Positions 11,901 to 20,902 of a DNA stretch of 64,000 bases are shown piece by piece. How positions within the stretch are numbered: the first letter of the stretch is position 1; each line of letters begins with the position of its first letter. The position numbers and the translations under genes are program-made. The notes beneath the pieces were generated by a model, which ran no database searches, was not told the origin of the DNA, and worked only from the letters and a program-made list of their open reading frames with translations. This DNA is from Rhodosporidiobolus odoratus (Eukaryota; Basidiomycota; Microbotryomycetes; Sporidiobolales; Sporidiobolaceae), in the NCBI GenBank assembly GCA_034387635.1, contig JAOANU010000013.1, positions 434,001 through 498,000 of the forward strand. The letters are read 5' to 3'.

Positions 11901-13443
11901 GGCCGGCTTCATTGAGGAGTGGGATGGGTTCAAGAAACAGGGCGCCGTCTCGTCCGAACTTTACAAACCATTCCCTGGAATGAAAGTTCTAGGTACGAGA
12001 TGGCACCTCGATGCCCGTCTTTCTCCTTCAAAGAAGGAGGCGGAGCTCAAGTCGAGGTTAGTTGTTCAAGGTTGTAAAACCATTCCCTTTCTCTCGACCT
12101 TCGGCCCAACCTTCACCCCTCTCCCGAAATGGGACCTCGTTTCTCTCTTTCTGATCCTCGCATCTCGTTACCGCCTTCCCGTCTGGCTTACCGACTTCGC
12201 CAAGGCCTACCTCGGCGCGAATGTTCAGACGAGCGGTGAGCCGGTCTTCATCAAACAGCCACCGCATCTCGAGGTCGAGGGACATGAGAACGAGGTTTAC
12301 CGTCTCCTTCGGGCCGCCTACGGGCTTCCTCAATCCGGGCGGGCCTTTCATCTTCATACGAAGGTGAAGTTCGAGGAGTTCGGGTTGGTCGCGGTCTCGG
12401 ACGAGGCCACTCTCTATCTCGGCCGCATAGGCGCCGATTTCGTCCTCTACCTCGTCTACGTCGACGACGGTATGATCGCTGGTAAGGAGTCCGTCGTCTC
12501 TAACGTCCTTTCTCAGGTCGACGAAGAGTTCGACATTACCTTTCAAGGACCCCTCAATGGCCAGACGTTTCTCGGTCGCGAGATCGAATACGACCACCTT
12601 TCCGGCAAAGTCGTCGTCCGCGTCGAGAACCACATTAAGAAGGCCCTCAAGCTTCACAACTTCGAGGACGTCAAGCCACTTCATCTTCCTATCCAGCCTG
12701 ACGTTAAATACGTCGCTCATGAAGGACAACCAGTTCGTACGAGCGAGTACCTTTCCGCTGTCGGTTCCCTCCTTTTCATCGCGACGACTCGGCCCGATAT
12801 CCAATTCGCGGTCGGCGTCGCCTCCAGGTTCTCCTCTAACCCGGGCCCTCATCATTGGAACCTCGTCAAGCGCATTTTCGCCTATCTTTCCGTTACTTCC
12901 TCTGTCGGCCTTTCTCTCGGTCTCGACATGAAGAAGGGAGAAGGTTTAGTCGCATTCGTCGATTCCGATTTCGCCGGCGACCTCTCTTCGAGGAAGTCTA
13001 CTTCCGGCATCATTCTTACCCTCGATGGTTCTCCTCTTTCTACCATCTCCCGCCTTCAATCGTCCGTCACTCGCTCCACCTTTCAGGCTGAGCTGTCGGC
13101 AATGTCAACCGGGTTGGTTGAGCTCGAGTGGTATTCCTCCCTTCTCTCCTCTCTTCCCATCGGTAACGACACCCCTCTCACCATCCGCTCCGACAATCTC
13201 TCCGGCATTAATTCTCTTCGTTCCCCTGACTACGTTGAACATCAGAAGCACCACGACGTCAAGCTTCGCTATATTCGCGAGCAAATTGAACGTGGCTTCG
13301 TCAACGTCGAATGGGTTTCCGGCGTCGAGAATCCTGCCGACCTTCTTACGAAGGCTCTTCCCGCTAAGCGGGCTAAGGAATTAGGGAGTACGATCGGATT
13401 GGTTGGTTGGCCAGAGGCCGCTGGTGGTTGGGGATCTCGTTAA
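8917..13443 (+). CDS. Copia gag-pol polyprotein
   Basis: 1,508 residues from ATG 8917, with no stop or frameshift. Gag region, then a CCHC-type knuckle CKHCQKTAPNHDPEKC (about residue 280), followed by a Gly/Lys-rich linker. Protease motif DSCASSHVVAD (about 365). Integrase: HLRFGHPGKGAM with the CPAC pair (about 517-555), catalytic D in HSDLAGPF, D in LQTDNGTEY, E in TPQQNGRSER. Copia-type reverse transcriptase with YVDDGMIAG (about 1181). RNase H with DSDFAGDLSSRKSTSG (about 1349) and AELSAMSTGLVELEW. The order PR-IN-RT-RH marks copia (Pseudoviridae). All catalytic motifs are present, so it may be active. Confidence 0.97.
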   Translation: MAAQRPLPSDSGVYAYLKNVDTLSETGKDFQGWKLRMERALRTGGVWDMVQQTPPARPTVVDPAAPTAEELMAIERWESGEDRALNIIYAKVSNTLTNQLTGYNSSAAWEYLRNRFELTDQVTVQGIIASLLSAKSRAGNDVSKLLDIHEEILASSRAINFTLSREVPDISSSTESIRANQRQLNLIYSEFIFSALPSSALWQSWITVYRQAEHSEFDPLHVIAAVRNEHNRQRSVSTSSSDSPSSLILGNSSSSSSSALVTASKSSANSTGGRKTTRPKCKHCQKTAPNHDPEKCWSNPSNPKNKLGSGGSGSGNGGGKKGKGGGGKNGSSGGGSGGTEKVDYSAATIKVVDDDYQAPTSFFLDSCASSHVVADRSRFTEYKLLPRSLITVNGSQQLVVGVGSVPIVSLTPSGAKTVLLKDVLHVPSSTFNLISTGRFLDADFTLEASKSGYRILAPSTLEASKSGYHILAPSSRSVVLSAVTGAQRIPQVTLEDPVAAIISSSVDSRVEAVSIAHLRFGHPGKGAMRDLLRLGAVKGFTTTDINKFFEKSCPACRLGKTTRLPFPISEKHASKPFERLHSDLAGPFRFKSWGDAKYFVIFVDEASGWVNGEPLKDKTEVLSASRKIIARLRERFKDSRVPVSSTTILQTDNGTEYTSKAFESMLADENITHSYSVPYTPQQNGRSERFVRTIKDCVTVLLASANLSQKYWAEVFFFALFLTQNLPYSPNRGETPHHFLFGRHSPFFSLSAPLVLGQDVWIHDPDAPTFGNKAVQGIFLGVGEGRGRKAYRVQEKGAPGTNLCWAKDVSVAKRDSEDLGSRDVEDDDYFWDDEDLAEEKQASELLSKKERSGTYSSSPIYSPGAIFPFGGWRTTTSPAAPTSFSPSSTPVLTRIGDEEEPYPNLSERSRAERLGSLSPSFDTSDSDVVGVVLISVAFEPDEGDHYDLFYLPGFASSDTALANVKKTFSIGDRPPPSTPRNSKEALSSIYSDEWRAGFIEEWDGFKKQGAVSSELYKPFPGMKVLGTRWHLDARLSPSKKEAELKSRLVVQGCKTIPFLSTFGPTFTPLPKWDLVSLFLILASRYRLPVWLTDFAKAYLGANVQTSGEPVFIKQPPHLEVEGHENEVYRLLRAAYGLPQSGRAFHLHTKVKFEEFGLVAVSDEATLYLGRIGADFVLYLVYVDDGMIAGKESVVSNVLSQVDEEFDITFQGPLNGQTFLGREIEYDHLSGKVVVRVENHIKKALKLHNFEDVKPLHLPIQPDVKYVAHEGQPVRTSEYLSAVGSLLFIATTRPDIQFAVGVASRFSSNPGPHHWNLVKRIFAYLSVTSSVGLSLGLDMKKGEGLVAFVDSDFAGDLSSRKSTSGIILTLDGSPLSTISRLQSSVTRSTFQAELSAMSTGLVELEWYSSLLSSLPIGNDTPLTIRSDNLSGINSLRSPDYVEHQKHHDVKLRYIREQIERGFVNVEWVSGVENPADLLTKALPAKRAKELGSTIGLVGWPEAAGGWGSR

Positions 13444-13450
13444 GGAGGAG

Positions 13451-13862
13451 TGTTGGTTGCGAGAGTAGTTCAGGGTGGGCGGAAGACTTGAGGAGGAGTT
13501 GATGTTTGGTTTGGGAAGGTCGAAGTAGGAGAGATGAATCTTTCTTCCCTCTTTCTTGCTTCGCTTCACCTCGGTTCTTGTTCTCCGTTACTTCTTTGGT
13601 TAGCCACTACCTTTCCCAAGTTGTTTCTATCCCTCCTTCGTCGGTGTTACCTTCGTGCCTGGGAGAATTGTGAGACAGTCCGTCGTACTACCTACACTTC
13701 CCTATATAACCTCGTCTTCCTTTCTTTCCTTTCTCTTCTTCACCGTTCACACTTCGTTCTCTCTCGCCTCTAGGTAAGTAGTCCTTTCTTAGTTAGCTGC
13801 TATACCATTCACTGTTCACACTTCGTTCTCTCTCGCCTCTAGCGAGGTATCATATCGCTACA
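13451..13862 (+). repeat. Copia 3' LTR
   Basis: Same length and boundaries as the 5' LTR. Differences seen: a G/C change in the first TCTCTxGCC copy, C/T in CACxGTTCAC and C/T in GAGGxATC near the end. Confidence 0.95.
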
Positions 13863-13867
13863 CTCCT
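13863..13867. repeat. Copia target-site duplication, right copy
   Basis: CTCCT directly after the 3' LTR. Removing the element and one copy restores a single LINE reading frame. Confidence 0.95.
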
Positions 13868-16241
13868 CCAACGCAATCAGCCGGTACGCCTTCGGAACCG
13901 AGTAGTCTGGTTTGCCCGGCTTTCGCAGGACGACCCCGGTGTAGGTGCGCCAAGCTTGCGGATGGTAGCCGAGCTGAACGGCGGCTCGGTAGATGGAGGT
14001 GAGGCGAGTAGCGAGGACGGGCCAGAGAGCGCGGATGATTGAGATGGGGATGCCGGAGGGACCCCCGGCTTTGGAGGAGGAAAGGCGGAAAAGGGTGTGT
14101 CGGATGTGTTCTTCTGAGAGATAGGGCGGGGGTGACGTGGTGGATGAGGGGGGAGGGGGAGAAGGAGTGGGAAATGGGTGTGAGGGGGAAAAGGGAGAAG
14201 GGGATACAACAGGTGAAAAACTCGGGGAGAGAGGATTGAGGTTGGACAAGGAGGAGCGCAGGCGGGTATCGGTGCCAGCGGCGGGTACAACACAAGGAGT
14301 ACACGTAGACTCACAAGGAGGAAGGGGGCAGTCACGAAGAGAAGAGGAAGTAAAATCATCAGACACAAAAATATTGGAAGATGAGGAAGGGAAGGGATAG
14401 CTAGAAAAGGAGGGCTCTTTTTGTTTGTTTATTATTGTTTCTTTGCTGTGTGGTGCATCTTGACTTTGCTCATTCCCGAGTCTTTTCGAGGTCACCGCCG
14501 CCGCCTTCACCCCGGGTTCTTCCTCTTCAACTTTCTCTCCGCCGCTCTCCTTTCCCGCTCCGGTTTCTTTTGATTTGCTCACTCGAGTCTTACTTGGGGC
14601 AACACCACCACCCTCTTTTACACCACCGGCCGCTGCACCAGCCACCTTCGCACTCCCTCCGTTCACCTCCTTTCCCCTCGGCACTGCCAGTGACTCCTCA
14701 GCCGCGCTCTCTTACCCTTCCAGTGCGCCACTCGTCGCCTCCAACCACTCCTCGGACCCCACCGCAGCCGGCGCGCGTTCCCAAGCTGCCTCCTCTTCGG
14801 CCCACGGATCGTCGGAGGAAAAACCTTCTGGTGAGAGTGGCGCAGCGAGGGGAGAAGGGAGAGGCGTAGGGTTTGCGGCTGTTGTAGGAAGAGGCGGCCT
14901 TGTCAAGGAAGGGCGAGGGGGAGCGCGGGGCAGAGGGAGAGGAGAGCGGGAGAACGAGGGAGGTTTTTGTGTAGGCAGAGGGTGGGTGGGCGTGGAACGG
15001 CGAGGAATGAAGGTAGAGTGTAGAAGGTTAGTCTTCTCTGCAAAGGTGACTGCTCGTGAGCCGTCAGTGCGCTTGAGAGGTGGGATCCCCGCCGCGGAGC
15101 GACGAGAGAGCTGGCGGAGGGAGGGCCAAAGGGAATCAGCGGTGATCCGAGCGAGGAATTGCTCATGGTACTGCCGCTTTGCCTGAGCAACTGCAGCCTT
15201 CTTCTTCTTCACAGCGTTCAGCGCGAGGAGCCGCGCTTGCGGGTCGCCTTGATGCTTCAGAAAGTGGTTTCTTGCCTTTCTCGCTTCCTTGACCAAGGTT
15301 GCCAGCTTGGGAGACCACCATGGCTGGGCTCGCTGCGGTGTTCGCATGGGAGGTACAGTGCTGATGATGGCGTGTTGCAGGTCTTGCTGGAGGAGATCGA
15401 CTGCATGATCGAGGGAATTTGTCGAGGTTAGCAGAGAGTCAGTTACACCCCGGGAGCGTACTCGTTGCAAGTAGGCTTCCCGCAGCGCGTCCGAATCAAT
15501 GTGTTTGAAGTTGAGCTGGAGGGCAGCTACTCGTCGCTGCGGCTCAAGGTCAAGAAGAGTGAGGAGGGGGAGGTGGTCAGAACCCGAGTCGAGGGAGGTG
15601 GCGACTTCACAGCTCAGCACGCGCCCAGACAGCGCGGCGCTGCTCGCGACCAAGTCAATTGACGACTCCTTCCCTCGCTCCCGGCGGGTCACTGTGCCAG
15701 GAGGGAGGAGCATCTCCGGGGCGACCAAACTGAGAAGGTCAGCTAACTCGCGTGCGGAGGCGGTAGGTGCAGAGCATGAGGGGCTCCAGAGGGGATGTGA
15801 GGCGTTGAAGTCGCCTGAGGCTAGAAGAAAAGGAGGGGAAGGGGAAGAGTGGGTGAGGGAGAGAAGACCGGGGACAGTGTCTGCTGTAGAGCAGGGGTTG
15901 TACACGTTGACAAGACAGACGGTACCAGCGTCGCTCTGCGCGTCGACCCCAAGGATGTCTCTGCTTCCCTCAACTTGCAGAAGGTCGTAGGAGGACAAAC
16001 GCAGGTTGAAGTTGGCGAGGATAACGGAACGGGTGCACTTCTTCAGGGAGGAAGGGTCATGCTTGGCCGGGAGGAGAAGGGACCAGTGAGAGGGGAGGGA
16101 AGCAGAGAAGAGGGAAAGGGGGGGTTCTTGGAGGAGGAGGAAATCGATGTCGAACGAGAGGGGGTTGTTGAGGAGAGAGAGAGCGACGGTGGGGGATTTT
16201 CGGAGGTTGTAGGTTAGTATGGAGAGGGAGCTGCTGCTCAT
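13863..16241 (-). pseudogene. LINE ORF2, N-terminal part: APE endonuclease and start of RT
   Basis: Starts at ATG 16241. The endonuclease shows TYNLR (Asn), LLLQEPP (Glu), ASGDFNASHPLW and GSDHLPLL, the metal and catalytic motifs of APE-like LINE endonucleases. A Pro/Ser-rich linker follows. A TAA at 14712-14714 interrupts the frame once. The same frame then continues through LSSSKAGGPSGIP and LRKPGKPDYSVPKAYRLIAL (RT domains 0-1) to the copia junction. Apart from the TAA and the insert this half is open. Confidence 0.9.
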
Positions 16242-16427
16242 TGGAGCTGCGCAGCCATCTCAAGGCGCTTGATGATACCGTCCTGTGTGCGAGGGCGGAA
16301 GATGCGGGGACTGAGCTTAGGAATGCGGGAAGTGGGGTTGATCTTCTTCGGTGCGAAGGGAGGGATGGGAGGGGTGGAGGACGGGCACAAAACGGAACGT
16401 GCCCTTCCGGTGAGTACGTTAGCGGTA
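16238..16427 (-). pseudogene. LINE ORF1, 3' tail (5'-truncated)
   Basis: An open frame enters at the LINE's truncated 5' edge and ends with TGA at 16240-16238. This stop overlaps the ORF2 start as ATGA. About 62 codons, rich in Pro, Arg and Lys, ending ...KRLEMAAQLQ. Consistent with the end of a LINE ORF1 (RNA-binding gag-like protein), but too short to show a domain. Confidence 0.5.
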
Positions 16428-16717
16428 AAGAAGAGAAAGGAAAGAAAGGAAGACGAGGTTACATAGGGAAGTGTAGGTAGCACGACGGACTGTCTCACAA
16501 TTCTCCTAGGCACGAAGGTAACACTGACAGAGGAGGGATAGGAACATCTTGGGAAAGGTAGAAGCTAACCAAAGAAGTAAAGGAGAACAAGAACCGAGGT
16601 GGAGCAAAGCGAGAAAGAGGAAAGAAAGATTCACCTCTCCGACTTCGACCTTCCCAAACCAATCATCAACTCCTCCTCAAGTCTTCCTCCCACCCTGAAC
16701 AACTCTCGCAACCAACA
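16428..16717 (-). repeat. Solo copia LTR, 5' part (outermost layer)
   Basis: Reverse complement matches bases 1-290 of the copia LTR and ends with the TGTTGG terminus at 16717. It was split from 5313-5443 by the LINE. The flanks of the reconstructed solo LTR (CTCTC at 5308-5312, GTATC at 16718-16722) do not match, so it lacks a visible target duplication. Confidence 0.85.
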
Positions 16718-17171
16718 GTATCCCATGCGTGCAACGTGCAAAGCAGGAATCAACTCCAACATCGAGAGAGGCTCGAACCTCTTTCAACTTTCCTGTTACG
16801 GTAAGAAGCCGAAGTGAGGCAAGATGAGGCTTGGTCGGGTCCGGAGCAAGGCGAAGCGAGGTCAAAGCGAGGATGGGAAACGAGGCAGCTTGTTACTGAT
16901 ATGTAAGACTGATAAAACTACGAAGAACTAAGCAAGGCAGGGCTACAGGCAAGTATATATAGGAAAAGGCATAGAAGGTTCTGGAAGAGGGATTACTCTA
17001 GCAAGGCAAGGTTGGTAAGCGGTAGCGTAAGCAGAGGAGCTAAGAATAGCACGTACTCTTCTCGTACGAGCGGACAGAACCGGCGGAAGACGGGGAAGTC
17101 GAGTAACCAGCGGACGAGCCGGATGAGGAAGAGGCTGCCGTAACATTTCCCCACTTCCCAGCCTCAACACG
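16718..17171 (+). repeat. Dispersed repeat, copy B (filled site)
   Basis: 16718-16793 and 17151-17171 together match the reverse complement of 1298-1393. The 352-bp solo LTR at 16794-17145 plus one TTTCC copy fills it. The match begins exactly at the outer edge of the solo copia LTR and fades after 17171. Confidence 0.8.
16794..17145. mobile_element. 352-bp solo LTR-like insertion
   Basis: Begins TGTTACGG and ends CCGTAACA (8-bp inverted termini, TG...CA). It is flanked by TTTCC at 16789-16793 and 17146-17150. Copy A of the host repeat shows the same site empty with one TTTCC. It contains a TATATATAG stretch near 16960. It has no ORF of note. A solo LTR of a family unlike the 412-bp and 243-bp LTRs here is the best reading; a small TIR element is the alternative. 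Confidence 0.8.
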
Positions 17172-17521
17172 CGTCTGCGCAGCGAGCTAAGCCGAACAGC
17201 GCAAGAGGACTTGGAGTGAGTAGTCTTCCCATGAGAGCAGAGATGTCCTTGCCTGGCCTCGAGAGCCGCCAGTCCGGCTGGAGAGGCGCGTCCAATCAGA
17301 GACAGTCAATCCAACTCTTTTCTCTCTCCCCTCACCTTACGTTCTCGTCAAAACCCGCTGACGGGCTTTTGAAGTCTCAAGCTAGTTTCGCTTGTTGTGT
17401 ATTCGCCTACTCTACCGTTCCCTTATACCAAATGCCAAATTTTCAGTCTCACTACTCCCTGCCTCTCCGTGACGTCTCACAGATTCCGCGTCTCGACACG
17501 TCTTTACCGCGGCAAGTCATC

Positions 17522-18377
17522 ATGTCCTCCGAAGCGGAAATCAAGAGGTTGAAGGAGGAGAATCAGAAGCTCAGGGAGGAAAAGGAGAATAACGGTATCG
17601 GGGCCCTTTCCAAAGTTCTGGACAAGTTTTCCGAGAAGACGTACGGATACAATGGCGGAGGTTCCAGGACTCTCGCACTGTCGAGACCCGGGGATAAAAA
17701 GGCAGACCAGGCTGTCCTCGGCGATCGAACAACCAGACTATCTTCCCTCCGCTTTCTCTCCTCGACAAGCAGTTCATCGCAGGCCACAACGTGCACAATA
17801 CAACTGTCCTCCCCAACCTGTACGCCGCCAAGGACGTCACAAAGATCCGCTCCTTCCTCGAACCGTATTGGGAAGCCGACCCGCCGGAGGAAGGAGTGAG
17901 CTGGACATGCTTAGGAGGGATGAGACGAAGGGACATATGGCCACGGAATGGGGGGCAGTCACCAAGATCCTCCTAGAGAACGACTCAAACTTTGGGTCAA
18001 AGATGAAGGCCATCGTGATGGAAGACAAGGAACATGGAACGGAGGTGCTGGCGGGGAATCAGATGGAAGGCCCGTCAATGCCTTCCCTCAATTTTTGTCC
18101 CGCATCCTCAGGCCCTTCCTGCAACGGCGGCTCCTCTTCTTCCTCTCGCCACGACGATAAACCGTACTCCCGTCCCTCTGACATCTCCAAGCCTTCGGGC
18201 TCCTCCTCCAACGACAAGTCCAACTCCTCTTCCTTTTCCGGCACCTGCACCGTCTGCGAGGAGCCCGGCCACAAGTACACCGCGCCTTGCCCCAATCTCC
18301 ACCCCAACTGCTCCCTCGTCGACCCCGTTCTCCTTGCCAACCTGACATTTCATGCTCGAGGCAGTGTCTATCAGTGA
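17522..18377 (+). pseudogene. Gag-like relic with coiled coil and Cys/His knuckle, frameshifted
   Basis: ATG 17522 opens with a charged heptad-like stretch (EIKRLKEENQKLREEKEN), then LDKFSEKTYGYNGGG. Coding-looking sequence then moves to a second frame (LLDKQFIAGHNVHNTTVLPN, IRSFLEPYWEADPP) and a third (LDMLRRDETKGHMATEWG). It ends with a Ser-rich linker and CTVCEEPGHKYTAPC before the stop at 18377. CX2CX4HX5C resembles a retroelement gag knuckle. Two frame changes with no good introns suggest a decayed gene. No pol follows. Family unknown. Confidence 0.5.
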
Positions 18378-18402
18378 GAACACTGGGAGAAGCACTACCA
18401 CC
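18321..18402 (+). repeat. Inverted repeat, left arm
   Basis: 82 bases matching the reverse complement of 26129-26210 at 80 positions. It starts inside the gag-like relic and runs past its stop codon. See the right arm. Confidence 0.9.
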
Positions 18403-20055
18403 TCGGTCCGCCCAAAATACATATAGAGCATTCCAGAAGTCTTCCTTTCAGCTTTGCAAACAGTCTCCTGTTCTCTGGTCATTCTCTGTTTCTAGGTATC
18501 CTCTTTGGTAGCTTCCCTCGTTCGCATTCTGTCCAAATTACATTTTGGTCAGGCTATCGAATTGACTGCCTCTGCCTCTGCCTTTGTCCCTACACCCCAG
18601 CCCTTGCTTATTGTCCCATCTCGACTCCCCTCAAGCCTTATCAGTTTACAAACAACCTCACCACGATACGTCACGCCTTGTGCGTCCTACCGAGTCCGTA
18701 AACAGGGACATGGCGTGCCTACCAACACCTGACTCAGCCTGCGCCAATGACACATCTCTTTCGCCCGACTTCACCAACCACCTCGCCTCAACACCTTCAT
18801 GTCTTCTACAGATTCTTTCTAAGCTCCAAATGGTCACAAACTTGCCTCTACTACCCGCTTGTCAGCAGTGCTTGCTTGCCTGTGGCGGTCCACACGTGTT
18901 GCCGTGGTGCCCCTTCGGACTTCTCCGGAATCCAAAAACAAGCCTTGCGGAAGGGGTGAGCCGATGGCAAGCGCTGTGCTACTTGTTGGTATGTCTCTGC
19001 TCCTGTTCCGCGACATCCGGCGTCTCTTGACCTGCTTTTGTGCAGAGTTGTGATTTAGCGCCCTGCTCCCCATTCTCATCATGAAGCTGGGCGTTCAAAC
19101 ATCGCTAACTTTGGTCTCGCCGCCGCCCACAGTCTCGCAACTCTCATGTAACCTTCCACTTGTCAACTTGTCAACACCCCTAGGACCAGCAGCACCAGAA
19201 CTCTCCACCCTCTGTTCAGCCTCTCAGCGGCATGAGCTGGAAGCCGTCAAGGGTTTCATACTGACGGTATCCGCAAGAGAAGTGTCTGTACTACATTTGT
19301 ATGGTGGGACAGTGTGGTGAAGAAGGTGGGAGGTGTTCAGGTTGATGAGCGCATTGAAGGGAGAAGGGAGGGAGATGGGTTTGGGGCGGGGCAGCGGCGG
19401 AGTGCAGACAAGGTTTGCCCACCCTTCTCTCCTTGACCTCTTCTGCCTGCGCTTATTGGTCATACGACAGTGCATTTCACTGACTGTCATGTGTCCTCGA
19501 GCAGGCATCAAGGGAGGCAAACCAAACATTGCTGTTCGCATTGTAGGAAACCCCTCTTCTTCCCTTAGTCTTCAGCGAGATTGCATACCCTTAACTCTGT
19601 CTGCATTCAACGCCCGCGTCATCACCATGGCGCGCGATAGACAACGTTGGGCCTTCATCCGGTTATCCCGCCTTTCTTTTCCTTCCTTCAAAACATTACA
19701 GCCACGAGTTTGACATATATCGTTCGGTCAGGATGGCGGCAGGATCATGAGAACCTTGCAGTGCAGGTATTCGATTGGCTTCACTAGTCCCAGCTACGGA
19801 AGGCTTTTCATTTTCAAAAAGTGGCCATCGCGTATCCCTCTCTTCCCTACGTTACAGTGCAACCATTTGCTCCGGCAGCAACAGCGCATCAAAATACTCG
19901 AAAGAATGTACGTAGTTGCAGGTCCTCATCCTGCATGACGCTTATTCTCCCACTTGTCTTTCCGTCCTCGACCTTACCTCACCCCCACTTCCCCCGCTCG
20001 ATCCCTTGCCGTTATCTTGCACTTTCTGACGCGCAGAAGGTCCAAGCCTCTGCAT
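18403..20055. other. Region with no supported gene
   Basis: Several short ORFs overlap here. A stretch at about 18859-19050 has an exon-like frame ending at a GTATGT donor, but I could not extend it into a consistent gene. It may hold 5' exons of the following gene or decayed coding sequence. No RNA gene or transposon end was recognised. Confidence 0.35.
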
Positions 20056-20888
20056 ATGATCGACATAGCCCAGCAGATGGAGGGCATGGAGGTATCAAGG
20101 GAATCATTGTCAACAACAATGGAGGAGGAAGCAGCGGGGACTCGGATGATAGCGAGTGGACAGGTTAGGGCTGCCGCAGACCCGGGATTCCAAGGCGAGG
20201 GAGCACAAGGGCACAGGCAATCAAAACCAGGTGAGTACGGCTCTGGTTCTCGCTCTTTGTACTGGCCCGCTGACTTGCTTTTGACAAATTGCTACTTTCC
20301 CAGACGAAGGGCAAGCCATTGTCATCTCTGCGGGTGGTGAGTTGCGGCAAGCGGCAGCATCGGCTGAAGAGACGCTTGAGAGGAAGGCAGGTTGAAACAA
20401 GGAGAAGGAAGAGTGGGAAGAACCCAAGGTTGGGGCGAAGGAGTTACTGCGGGCTGCCATAGAATTGGCCGGGTACGTCCTGTTTAGCCTGCGCTCTGGG
20501 AAGTGGTCCTGATCCGGTCCTTTACAGCGGACTGCTTGACCTTCTCGAGGATCAGTACGAGGACACCCTTCGCCAGCTCCTTCTCAACACGAGCAACCCT
20601 GGGTTTCTCGCCGCCCTGTCTGCCCAAACTATGTACCTGCGACGTTCCCCTCCATCATCATCACCTCCTCTCGCAAATCACTACCCTTACTCAGGCAAGT
20701 TTTGGCCGCGAGATCAAGGAGACTGGAAGTGAGGGGGAGAGGGAAGCGGAGGTGTTTGGTTGGCGAGTGGCAGGATTACCGCCCAATGTCGAGGTAGCCA
20801 TCACCATCCTTAATCTGGTGGGTTGGCTCTTACAATGTCAGGTGGGCAGCAACGGACTGACTAATCCTTTGGGTTGTTCTGATGCAGA
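20056..20888 (+). pseudogene. 5' part of an unrecognised multi-exon gene, with in-frame TGA
   Basis: ATG 20056. Exons 20056-20230, 20304-20472 and from 20528 on join in frame through 73- and 55-nt GT-AG introns. The coding reading has ELRQAAASAEETLERK, then TGA at 20393-20395, then KEEWEEPKVGAKELLRAA in the same frame, and LLDLLEDQYEDTLRQLL. Around 20630-20700 another intron or a frame break is needed before FGREIKETG and VEVAITILNLVGWLL. A donor follows at about 20840, with an acceptor at 20887. Probably the 5' end of the next entry. Confidence 0.45.
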
Positions 20889-20902
20889 TTTGACTGCTCG
20901 AC

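Larger units (their letters stand above)
8162..13862 (+). mobile_element. Ty1/copia LTR retrotransposon, structurally complete
   Basis: 5,701 bp with 412-bp LTRs at both ends (TGTTGG...CTACA), a 5-bp target duplication (CTCCT) and one uninterrupted 1,508-residue gag-pol ORF. The LTRs differ at about three sites that I can see, so the insertion is young. It sits in the RT region of the LINE. A short purine tract (GGAGGAG, 13444-13450) precedes the 3' LTR. I could not identify a primer binding site with confidence. Confidence 0.95.
5444..16427 (-). mobile_element. LINE (non-LTR retrotransposon, APE and RNase H type), itself split by a copia element
   Basis: Flanked by the 9-bp duplication AAGAAGAGA at 5435-5443 and 16428-16436. 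About 5.28 kb once the copia insert and its duplicated CTCCT are removed. In minus-strand order: a short 3' part of ORF1, an ORF2 with APE endonuclease, reverse transcriptase, RNase H and a C-terminal Cys/His knuckle, then a 3' end made of a C tract and a (TC)n tail. Architecture matches the Tad/I-type LINEs common in fungi. It is 5'-truncated in ORF1 and carries one nonsense codon and one frameshift besides the copia insertion, so it is dead. Confidence 0.9.

Noticed and set aside
9137..13384. Ser/Pro-rich ORFs in other frames of copia
   Set aside because: They are shadows of the 1,508-residue gag-pol frame.
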